Shown: positions 41,480 to 49,397 of the stretch, one piece after another
Layout: each line of letters starts with the position of its first letter
How positions within the stretch are numbered: the first letter of the stretch is position 1
From: Firmicutes bacterium CAG:24053_14
GTDB taxonomy: Bacteria; Bacillota; Clostridia; Oscillospirales; Oscillospiraceae
Assembly (NCBI GenBank): GCA_001916715.1
Contig: MNSZ01000049.1
Span: 1 to 51,627 of the forward strand
Reading direction: 5' to 3'
DNA: 51,627 nucleotides
Translations under genes and position numbers: made by a program
Notes under the pieces: generated by a model
What the model saw: only the letters and a program-made list of their open reading frames with translations
The model's database searches: none
What the model was told of the DNA's origin: nothing

Positions 41480-42544
41480 ATGAAGAAGATCGGAAGTTTT
41501 AATTTGGGTCTGGCGTTTGCCGGATGTTTTTTGGGGGCAGGGTATGTCTCCGGGCAGGAGCTGTGGCAATTTTTCGGCTCGTTCGGCGCAAAGGGCGTCG
41601 CCGGGCTGTTGTTGGCCGTGGCGCTGCTGTTTTTCACCGGGATCATAATGATCCTGCTGGGCAGACTCACGAGGCTCAGCGAGATCGACAAGATAGTTGT
41701 GCGCCGTGACTGGCCGCTGCTGCGCGGCGCGGTGACGGTGCTGGAACTGCTGTTTCTGTTCGGTGTGGGCACGATAATGTCGGCCGGCGTCGGCGCGCTG
41801 CTCGAGCAGCTGTTCGGCCTTGCGCCGTTCATCGGCTCGGCGGTGTTCGCGGCGCTTGTCGCGGTCGTGTCGCTTGCCGGATTTTCGGGCATGGTCTCGG
41901 CGTTTTCGGCGACCGTGCCGGTGCTGTCGGTCGTGACGCTCATATTCGGCATCATGAGCGTCTGCACAAACGGCCTTGTTCTGCCGCAGTCGGGCGGCGG
42001 CAGCAATCCGCTCATGAGCTCGTGGCTCGTCGCGGCGGTGAGCTTCGCCTGCTATAACGTGTTCGGCAGCATTGCCATGATCGCGCCGCTCGGCCCGTAT
42101 GTAAAAAGCAAAAAAGCCGCGGTAGGCGGCATTGCGATAGGTGCGTGCGTTCTGCTGCTGATAGCCGGAAGTGTGCTCGTTTCCGTCTCGGCCGCGCCCG
42201 AGACCGCCGATGCGCAGCTTCCGATGCTCGCCCTTGCTCAGAGCCGCGGCATCGTGTGGGGCTATGTTTACGGCGTTTTGCTTCTGCTTGCCATGTTCGG
42301 CACGGCGCTTTCGAGCCTCGTCGCCTTCGTTAGTATGCTGGCGGCAAAATCTGCGCGCATTTCCGGGCATAAAAATAAGTTCACCGCGCTGTGCGCTCTG
42401 TGCATGTTCCTCGGCAGCCTGTTCGGCTTCGGCGACCTCATCGGCGTTGTGTATCCCATATTCGGCTATTGCAGCAGCGTGTTCATCGTCCTCATGGCGG
42501 TGCACTATTTTAAAGTTAAAAAACAAAATGCACAAAAGGCGTGA
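41480..42544 (+). CDS. YkvI-family membrane protein (APC-like transporter)
   Basis: 354 aa with about ten transmembrane helices, matching the YkvI/COG3949 uncharacterised membrane protein family. The first helix GLAFAGCFLGAGYVSGQELWQFFGSFG resembles helix 1 of LeuT-fold transporters, with its unwound glycines. Substrate unknown. The ATG is fused to the right edge of repeat cluster 10. The stop codon lies within a GGCGTGACCG/CGGTCACGCC hairpin that is repeated 200 bp downstream around an inserted element. It is convergent with the MATE gene. Confidence 0.82.
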   Translation: MKKIGSFNLGLAFAGCFLGAGYVSGQELWQFFGSFGAKGVAGLLLAVALLFFTGIIMILLGRLTRLSEIDKIVVRRDWPLLRGAVTVLELLFLFGVGTIMSAGVGALLEQLFGLAPFIGSAVFAALVAVVSLAGFSGMVSAFSATVPVLSVVTLIFGIMSVCTNGLVLPQSGGGSNPLMSSWLVAAVSFACYNVFGSIAMIAPLGPYVKSKKAAVGGIAIGACVLLLIAGSVLVSVSAAPETADAQLPMLALAQSRGIVWGYVYGVLLLLAMFGTALSSLVAFVSMLAAKSARISGHKNKFTALCALCMFLGSLFGFGDLIGVVYPIFGYCSSVFIVLMAVHYFKVKKQNAQKA

Positions 42545-42768
42545 CCGTTCGGTCACGCCTCAGTCTGTCGAAAAACTATGCTGCAAAAGAAAGATAATAG
42601 AGCAGCAGGGGAGCTCGAGGGGGCAAAGGCCCCACTCGAAATTGGATTAATAGCCATCAAAAATTTTTCGTGAAAACCTGTTTTCACAAAAAATGTGGCG
42701 TTTTTGCAGCGTGCAAAAAAGTCAAAGACTTTTTTGACACGCTGAGGCGTGACCGTTCGGTCACGCCT
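42537..42768. mobile_element. Small MITE-like element flanked by duplicated terminator hairpin
   Basis: The palindrome GGCGTGACCGTTCGGTCACGCC occurs at 42538-42559 and 42746-42767. Between them lies about 186 bp that starts CAGTCTGTCGAAAAA and ends TTTTTTGACACGCTG, imperfect inverted termini matching at 12 of 15 positions. The left terminus resembles the end of the IS1182-type element at 47983 (CAGTCTGTCGAGAAA). Inside are GTGAAAACCTGTTTTCAC and a long hairpin (42707-42744). It contains no ORF. It looks like a non-autonomous element inserted at a hairpin, with the hairpin as target duplication. Confidence 0.65.
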
Positions 42769-42774
42769 TTTTTT
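42745..42774. terminator. Terminator between YkvI-like and MATE genes
   Basis: The AGGCGTGACCG/CGGTCACGCCT stem is followed by a T run (42768-42774), so it functions on the plus strand. The copy at 42537 has lost its T run through the insertion described above. On the minus strand this copy overlaps the end of the MATE gene (stop near 42775). Confidence 0.7.
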
Positions 42775-44061
42775 CTATCTGTATCGGGCAGTCAGGACGA
42801 TGCTTATCAGTGCTGTGATCATCTTTGCGAAAACTGTGCTCCACCAGATCATTATCTGGCCGCCGAGCAGAGGCGGCAGAGCGAGCATCAGAACAAGCAT
42901 GAGCACGGGCTCGGCGAAGGTAAGGATATAGGACAGCACGTTCTTCTCGGTTGCGTAAAATGCCGCCGTTGAAACTCGTGTTATCGCGTCAAACGGGACC
43001 GAGACAAGAAAGATCGGCATGACCGCTATGACCCCTGCGTTCACCGCGGCGGACGAGCCGAACAGCAGCCCGATCTTCCCCCTGAGCAGATAGATAAGCA
43101 GCCCTCCGATAAGCGCCAGAGCCATGGCAAATTCATACGCCATCGTCTTTGTGTGCTTGAGCGATTTTTTGTTGCCTGCGCCGTAAAAACGGCTCATAAG
43201 CGGCTGGCTTCCGTCGCCGACGCCCTGCAGCAGCAGATAGACGATGCAGATGATGTACGATATACATGCATAGACCGCGATCGCCTCCTGTCCGCCGTAG
43301 GACACCGAAAAGCGGTTTATGATAACAAGCGATATGTTCGGCGCGAGGGTAAGGCCGAACGGTGCAAGGCCGATCTTCAATATCCGAAGTGCCGTTTTAG
43401 GAGCGCCGGCAGCTGCGACCTTCAAAGCGAGATTCTTTTTAGCCGCGCAGTAAACAAGAGCTATCGCCATTGTGATGCCCTGCCCGATGACCGTCGCCAG
43501 AGCCGCGCCGTACATGCCCTGTCCCATGACCCACACGAAGGCATAGTCGAGGACGATGTTCGCGGCAAAGCCGCAGATCATGGCAAGCATTGCCCACACC
43601 GAGCCTCCGTAATTGCGCATAAACGGAACAAGCCCTGTGCCGAATATCTGCAAAACGGCGCCGAGTGCGATCACCCTTATATACTCATCGCCGAGCGTGA
43701 GCAGATCGCCCGATGCGCCGAGCGCAGCGAGAATGCTTTTTGAGGCGAGGTACACCGCTCCGGTCAAAATCACGCTGAAAAGCAGCATCAGCCACGTCGC
43801 CGCGGCAATGTATTCCCGCGCCTTCTCCGCGTTTCCCTCGGCTTTCAGGATCGAATATTTAACAGCGCCGCCCATGCCAAGCCCCGTTCCAACGGCTTGA
43901 AGGACAGCAGTTACGGGATAGGCAATGTTTATCGTGGAAAGCCCGGCATCGCCGATGGAGTTGCCGACAAAAAAGCCGTCAACTATGGCATACACTCCGG
44001 ACAGCGCAAACGACAGCACGGACGGTATGACATATTGGAAAAACGTCCGTCTGTTACTCAT
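42775..44061 (-). CDS. MATE-family multidrug/metabolite efflux transporter
   Basis: 428 aa with about twelve helices in two repeated halves, as in the MATE family. Segments such as YAIVDGFFVGNSIGDAGLSTINIAYPVTAVLQAVGTGLGMGGAVKYSILKAEGNAEKAREYI at the N terminus and LPPLLGGQIMIWWSTVFAKMITALIS at the end are typical. It probably exports cationic compounds by sodium or proton antiport. GGAGG lies before the ATG. The sigma-A promoter is at 44095-44123. It overlaps the terminator of the convergent YkvI-like gene. Confidence 0.92.
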   Translation of the reverse strand: MSNRRTFFQYVIPSVLSFALSGVYAIVDGFFVGNSIGDAGLSTINIAYPVTAVLQAVGTGLGMGGAVKYSILKAEGNAEKAREYIAAATWLMLLFSVILTGAVYLASKSILAALGASGDLLTLGDEYIRVIALGAVLQIFGTGLVPFMRNYGGSVWAMLAMICGFAANIVLDYAFVWVMGQGMYGAALATVIGQGITMAIALVYCAAKKNLALKVAAAGAPKTALRILKIGLAPFGLTLAPNISLVIINRFSVSYGGQEAIAVYACISYIICIVYLLLQGVGDGSQPLMSRFYGAGNKKSLKHTKTMAYEFAMALALIGGLLIYLLRGKIGLLFGSSAAVNAGVIAVMPIFLVSVPFDAITRVSTAAFYATEKNVLSYILTFAEPVLMLVLMLALPPLLGGQIMIWWSTVFAKMITALISIVLTARYR

Positions 44062-44094
44062 TGCCTAAGCCTCCGTGTGTAGTGATATGTTCCG

Positions 44095-44123
44095 ATAATA
44101 GCATTTGCAGATCCAATAGTCAA
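44095..44123 (-). promoter_or_regulatory. Sigma-A promoter of the MATE gene
   Basis: Minus strand: TTGACT (44118-44123), 17-bp spacer, TATTAT (44095-44100). Confidence 0.75.
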
Positions 44124-44150
44124 CGGCGCTCGGCGCGATGGCACTCCGGC

Positions 44151-44186
44151 AAAAAACAGCCGCGGCAGAGAAATCTGCCGCGGCTG
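44151..44186 (-). terminator. Terminator of the SLH/propeller gene
   Basis: CAGCCGCGGCAGA (44157-44169) pairs perfectly with TCTGCCGCGGCTG (44174-44186), loop GAAA, with T6 on the minus strand (44151-44156). Confidence 0.9.
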
Positions 44187-44208
44187 CTTGCTGCTTAAAT
44201 TATTTTGC

Positions 44209-46321
44209 TCACGCCTTGGTCTCGGGCGGAACAATGTCGAAGGTCGGAACGACCTCGATGCTCAGGTCGCCGTCGCCCACTTCGAAGTTCGTCAGAACGT
44301 CGCTGCCGGCGATGACAAAGGTGAAGGTCTCGATATCGTTAACTCTCATATTGATGCCCACCATGCGGTTGAGGTCGTACGCGACGAGCTGACCGTTGAG
44401 ATAGACCTTTACGATGTATGAGCGGAGGAGTATCTCCGAATCAAGCTGGTTTGTGTACTTCGTCTGCACGATGAAATCGCTGCCGCGCGAGAATGCCTTG
44501 GTAACGGTGATCGGCAGATTGGAAACCGTGCTGACGCTCTCGGTCGTCGAGTAGAAGCCCTTGCCCTCCTCGGGAACGAAGCGCGCACCGGTGTAGTAAA
44601 CGCTCTGGCCGAGCCAGTCGCCGTAAAGAGCACGGGCGGCAAGGCTCTTGGCGTTATACACCTTCAGCTCGTTCGGGTTGCTCGTTGTGAGCGTATTGGG
44701 AATGAGCACGAGCTTGTCGGCAGTGAAGTTCAGGCTGTCATAAACGCCGCCGCAGATAAGGGCAAGCCGGGTGCTGCCGGTCTTATCCATGCTGTACACA
44801 TAGCGGTTGAAGGACGACAGGCAGTAGAACTTATCGCCGAATTTATACAGTGAGCGGTTGCGCACGCTTGGGGAACTCGCCGACGAGAGTTATCGCGCCG
44901 GGAGCCTCGACGGAAACGGCGTAAAGGTTCAGGTCATAGTTGCCCTCGGTGTCGTATGCCAGGAAGTACATGACATATCCGTCAAAAAAGCTTGTGTTGA
45001 TCTTATAGTCACAGACCTTTGATATATTGCCGCTTGCGATGTCGTAGGCATAGAGCTTATCGACGTTCACGCTTGACTCCACGCCCTGCTCGTTTTTGAA
45101 AACCATAAGCTCGGCCATCTTGAAATAGATCTTGCCGTTCCAGCCGTAGGGCACGAAGTTCGGCACCTGGGAATAGGGGATATCCGAGCGTATCGCGTTG
45201 AACGCACCGTTTACGATCCTGCCGAATGCGTATGTGTAGCCGGAGGGCTTGTCGGCATATTTGGTGAACGCAAGCGCGTAAAGCTGTCCGTCATAGAAGC
45301 AGTAGGACTCGATGATATAGCCATCGTAGACAGTAGAGAATGTGCCGCTTGCCGGATCATAGCACATGAGCGCGCCCTTTTCGCTTCCGGTCGTGCTGCG
45401 GCAGAAATACACCTTGCCGTTATACACGCTTATGTTGTCAAGATACTGGCCGACCGCCGCGCTGTAAAGCTTGGTGCTGACTCCGGCGGAGCTGACCGCG
45501 TACAGGCCGTAGCTTACAGTGTCCACAGTGTCGTAGCCCTTATACAGGCAGTAGTTCGTTTTGCCGATCTGGACGGCGATGCTGTCGTTTTCGAGGTTTG
45601 CCTCGTATGCTGCCATGTCGGCGTTGACCTTGGAATCGTGGCCCTGGCGCAGCGCAGGCTCAACAAGGCGAGAGATGACCGTTGCTATCTGGCCGCGGCT
45701 GGTCGTGCTCGTTCCGCAGAAGCGATAGGACGAGTCAACGCCGATCATTACGCCGGCGGCATAGAGCTTTTCGACCGAGGCCTTGTAGTAGCCGGGGATG
45801 CTGCTCAGATCACCGATGGCGTAGTCGCAGATCTTCGGCATGTCCTGATCGTCGATCGTCTTGGCAAACAGATATGCAAGGTTATAGCGATTGATGCTCT
45901 GGCTGAGCTTTCCCACCGCCGGAGTTGCCGAGGGCAGCATGCCGCGTTCGGAGCAGTATCTGTAATAGGTCATGAACCAAGCCTCGTTCTGGCTCGGCTC
46001 GGCAATAAGATTGTCGTTATACGCGGCGTGGATGCGCGCGGCTATCGTTATGGCCTCGGCCCAGCTGACGTTGTTGTTCGGGCGGAAGGTCTTGTCCGTA
46101 TAGCCGAGCATGATGCCCTTGTTATAGGCGGTCTTGACGCCGGAATAGCACCATGTTTTTGAGCTTACATCGGTGAACGTGCTGCTGTTCATCTGGCCGA
46201 TATCGTCAAAAACAGCGAGCCTTTGTCCGGGGATCGCATCGGCCAGCACGCCGACAGACGCGACGGCGAGCAGGCTGCTTACAACAAGCACCAGCGCCAA
46301 CACTCTGCGAATTTTTTTCAT
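44209..46321 (-). pseudogene. SLH-domain protein with propeller-like C-terminal region, frameshifted
   Basis: One gene split in two frames. Part 1 (46321 to about 44870, continuing out of frame to a stop at 44843) has a signal peptide (...LADAIPG), three SLH domains (FTDVSSKTWCYSGVKTAYNKGIMLGYTDKTFRPN and two weaker ones) and repeated beta-strand units (YNGKVYFCRS, YDGQLYALAF, WNGKIYFKMA) like DUF5050-type propellers. Part 2 (from about 44865 to 44209) continues the same repeat pattern (FGDKFYCLSSFNRYVYSMDKTG) and ends in a beta-rich domain. The shift lies near TTCCCCAAGCGTGCGC: removing one A restores FPSVRNRSLYKF. It is a real frameshift, a reversible one, or an assembly error. The ATG at 46321 has GGAGG upstream. 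Confidence 0.85.
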
Positions 46322-46372
46322 ATGGGCAAACCTCCGGGGCGATAGATTCATGGTTACAAATTGGTATCATTT

Positions 46373-46401
46373 ATTATATCAGGTTACATAATATTTTGCA
46401 A
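46373..46401 (-). promoter_or_regulatory. Sigma-A promoter of the SLH/propeller gene
   Basis: Minus strand: TTGCAA (46396-46401), 17-bp spacer, perfect TATAAT (46373-46378). TTGCAA is self-complementary, so on the plus strand the same six bases could act as a -35 for proC, with TGTATA at 46419-46424 as a poor -10. Confidence 0.8.
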
Positions 46402-46485
46402 TACTATTTTATAATTATTGTATAGCGAAAACGGCTGCAAGATGGTAAAATGAATGCAAATACAAAAAAACAAGGAGTGTGAGCT

Positions 46486-47289
46486 ATGAAATACGGCTTC
46501 ATCGGACTCGGCAACATGGCCGGAGCCATCATTGCAGGCATGGCCGCCTGCGGCAAGTTCAAAAACGACTATCTATACGGCTTTAATCGCAGTCAGGGCA
46601 AGACGCTTGCGCTGAAGGAAAAGCACGGGCTGATCCCCTGCGCATCGGCGGCCGAGGTCGCGGAAAAGGCAGACGTGATCATTCTCGCGGTCAAGCCGCA
46701 GGTGCTGCCCGAGGTCATGCCGGAGATAGCCAAGGGCATCACCAAGGATAAAACCGTTATCAGCATCGCCGCCGGCAAGAGCATCGGCTGGTATGAGGAG
46801 CGCCTTGCCAAGGGCGTGCCCGTTGTAAGGTGCATGCCGAACATAAACGCGAAGGTCAAGGCCTCGGTCACCGCGATCTGCGGCGGCAAGGGCGCGACGG
46901 CCGACGATATAAAAATCGCCGACGGCATTTTTGCGTCCGTCGGCAAGATATATCACATTGAGGAGAAAATGTTCCCGGCGTTCGGCGCGCTGGGCGGAGC
47001 CTCCGGTGCGTTTGTGCTGCTTTACATTGACGCGCTGGCCGAGGCCGGAGTGCGCGCGGGGTTTTCGCGGCCGATGGCCGAGGAGATCGCAACGGCTACC
47101 GTCATGGGCAGCGGCGCGCTGGCCATGGACAGCGACGAGCACCCCATCGCGCTCATGAATCGCGTGTGCTCGCCCGGCGGCACCACCGTCGAGGGTGTCT
47201 GCAAGCTCAAGGAGCTCGGCTTCGAGACCGCCGTCCAGCAAGCCCTCCGGGCCATAATCGACAAAGACTTGTTTTTAGAGGCGAATTGA
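46486..47289 (+). CDS. proC: Pyrroline-5-carboxylate reductase
   Basis: 267-aa NAD(P)H-dependent enzyme for the last step of proline synthesis. N-terminal Rossmann motif GFIGLGNMAGAII (residues 4-16), AVKPQVLPEV, VVRCMPNINAKV, ALGGASGAFVLLYIDALAEAGVRAGFSR, and the signature RVCSPGGTTVEGVCKLKELGF near the C terminus. The last residues, FLEAN with TGA, come from TTT TTA GAG GCG AAT TGA, the terminus of repeat cluster 11. AAGGAG precedes the ATG. It is monocistronic, divergent from the SLH/propeller gene. Confidence 0.96.
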   Translation: MKYGFIGLGNMAGAIIAGMAACGKFKNDYLYGFNRSQGKTLALKEKHGLIPCASAAEVAEKADVIILAVKPQVLPEVMPEIAKGITKDKTVISIAAGKSIGWYEERLAKGVPVVRCMPNINAKVKASVTAICGGKGATADDIKIADGIFASVGKIYHIEEKMFPAFGALGGASGAFVLLYIDALAEAGVRAGFSRPMAEEIATATVMGSGALAMDSDEHPIALMNRVCSPGGTTVEGVCKLKELGFETAVQQALRAIIDKDLFLEAN

Positions 47290-47982
47290 CGCACCTACCA
47301 ATACATATATCTCTGGTAGCCCGGTATCGAAAGTACCGACGAAACCGGGAAACTGCCGCGCTACGCAAGGTTGTGCTATATTAGTGCAAAATTTACGCCG
47401 CACCCATTGGCTCCACTGTCAAGGGGAGCAGGCAGCTTGCTGCCGAGGGGTTGAATTAAAAAACTATTAACTATCAGCTATTAGCTCTCCGCTGCGGCCA
47501 ACAGCCGCTCGTAGGGAACGGGCTTGCCCGTTTTTTTAGAGGCGCTTTGCTGCACCTACGGATACGGTTATTGCTGTTTCCCGGTTCGGAACTACCGACA
47601 AAACCATGGTTGCCTCGCGCAACGCAAGTGCGATGCTGAGTCTTGCGCCGCACCCCGTAGGGGCGAGCAATGCTCGCCCTTTCGTTATGGTTTCGTCAGC
47701 AGTTCCCGGTCGGGCAACCGCAATAACCGTATCCGTGACTGCGTAAATGCGCCTCAAAAAAAGGCGCTATTAAAAAAGTGCGGCACGAGCCGCACACCAT
47801 AATTATTCACTATTAATTATTCATCATTCATTATTCATTGGGGCGATCGCAGGCCGCCCCTCTTTTGCCTTCCCCTGCGTAGCTTGAGGGGAAGGTGTCA
47901 CCTTTGGTGACGGATGAGGTGTCATTAAATTATTGCCGTCAGGCAAAAACATTATTAAATAACGGGCGATCAATGCTCGCCC
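47274..47982. repeat. Intergenic composite repeat, cluster 11
   Basis: Begins in the last codons of proC (TTTTTAGAGGCGAATTGACGC). It has the TTGTGCTATATTAGTGCAAAA module, the CTATTAACTATCAGCTATTAG module, an internal terminus TTTTTTTAGAGGCGC (47533), GGGGCGAGCAATGCTCGCCC, the end GCGCCTCAAAAAAAGGCGCTATTAAAAAA (about 47776, given as two joined termini), ATTCACTATTAATTATTC repeats, CCTTCCCC...GGGGAAGG and finally GGGCGATCAATGCTCGCCC (47964-47982), against which the IS element abuts. Confidence 0.85.
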
Positions 47983-49263
47983 CAGTCTGTCGAGAAACCC
48001 GGCTGCGGAAACCGGGTTTCTAGTGCATTTAACGGGGGGAACTGGAAAAACCAAGGGATAAAACACTCCTTCCACTTCTGGGTTGCCAGCTTTTTCAGAT
48101 TCATGGCAGCAAATTTAAGCTTCACCCAGTTCGTAACCTGGGCCAAGCCTCTGTATTGTGTATAACGCATAGCGTGTTTTTCTTTGGCGTCTGCAAAGAC
48201 ACGTTCAATGGTCTCTTTCCGTTGCTTGTAAAGGCTCTGGTACTTCGGTGTATAGCGTGCGTCATCTGCCAGCTCTTCGTAATGTTTCCAGATATGCCTC
48301 TGTACGGTTTTTACGCAGTCTTTGGAGTGGGTGCAAAGCTCTCTTGTCGGACACTTGGCACAAAGCCGTGCATCACTTTTGTATTCCCTGTAGCCGTCCC
48401 GGTTTGTGGTGGCATATATGGGGCGTCTTGTAGGCAGAATCGGCAACAATGGTCTCTGTTTCGGGAAATGTCTTCGTTACCTTGTCGTACACCTCGTCAA
48501 AGGCAACGCTGTCGGTATGGGCCTCATATGCAAACTGCCGCTTGTGGCTGCCCTTTACGAACAAGCCACAGTCCGGGTCGGTCACGCTTTTCGTGACTAT
48601 ATGCGCTTTATCTTTCTTTCGCCTCGCCAGTTTCTTCTTGGATGTGTTATCTCTGCATTTTTTCGGTGGCTTTGGAGGCTCATCGTCGTCTTCAAAAGGC
48701 TTCTTCCCATGAGCTTCCCGGTCTGCGTTGACTTCCTCCATCAGTTCCTTCGCATAGTGCTTGGACGCCACAGGCACCTGCTCTTTTATCTGCTTCTTTG
48801 TATTGGCATTTGCCTTAATATGGGTGCCGTCTATAAAAACTGCCTTGGGGGACAGATATCCCGCTTCCGCCACCTCTTCCAGTATCCACGCAAAGACCTG
48901 GTCCACGGTTTCTGCGGTAAACCGATGACGGAAATTATAACTCACCGTGGAGAAATGCGGTGTTTCCTCTTGCAGCGTATATCCCAGAAACCAGCGGTAG
49001 CAGATATTTGCGCTGATCTCATCCGCTGTCCTCCGCAGAGATGGCAGGCCGTACAGATGCTGGATCAGCACCATCTTGAACAGCACAACAGGGTCCACAC
49101 TGGGCCGCCCGTTATCTTCGCTATACAATGGTTCCACCATTTCATAGAGCCGGTTAAAATCTACTGCTTCATCTATTTTTCGCAACAGATGGTCTCTCGG
49201 CACCAGACTTTCTGTATCTACAATCTCTACGATTCCGCGATCCAGTTTTCCGCGTTCCAGCAT
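47970..49263 (-). pseudogene. IS1182-type transposase, broken by internal deletion
   Basis: The N part (49263 to about 48373, 296 codons) has the family start LVPRDHLLRKIDEAVDF, NGRPSVDPVVLFKMVLIQHLYGLPSLRRT, VFIDGTHIKANANTKK and VADSAYKTP. The C part (48449-47970) in another frame has YATTNRDGYREYKSDARLCAKCPTRELCT, ERVFADAKEKHAMRYTQYRGL and MNLKKLA. About 40 residues usually found between these parts are missing and the junction is out of frame, so no active transposase is made. The C part reads through the element end to a TGA in flanking repeat. A plausible promoter lies at 49282-49310. Confidence 0.88.
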
Positions 49264-49310
49264 CTTTCATCACCCATATTTATTATACCATGAATTTCAA
49301 TGCTCCGCAA
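47983..49310 (-). mobile_element. Decayed IS1182-like insertion sequence
   Basis: The left end is CAGTCTGTCGAGAAACCCGG (47983), with an inner hairpin AAACCCGG...CCGGGTTT, directly next to the palindrome GGGCGATCAATGCTCGCCC. No matching inverted end (CGACAGACTG) or copy of the palindrome was found between 49263 and 49400, so the right end is lost or strongly diverged where the element meets prophage DNA. The right coordinate is therefore approximate. Confidence 0.7.
49282..49310 (-). promoter_or_regulatory. Possible promoter of the transposase
   Basis: Minus strand: TTGCGG (49305-49310), 17-bp spacer, TATAAT (49282-49287). Confidence 0.5.
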
Positions 49311-49353
49311 CGCTCCGAAGCGCCGAAATACTGAACATTTCAGCCCACGGAAA

Positions 49354-49369
49354 CCCCGAAAAATCGGGG
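49354..49369 (-). terminator. Possible terminator at the end of the prophage lysis genes
   Basis: CCCCGA (49354-49359) pairs with TCGGGG (49364-49369), loop AAAA, 29 bp after the amidase stop codon. The following bases on the minus strand are only weakly T-rich. The 90 bp on either side hold no gene. Confidence 0.4.
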
Positions 49370-49397
49370 CCGATAGTAACAAACTAATAACACGGTA

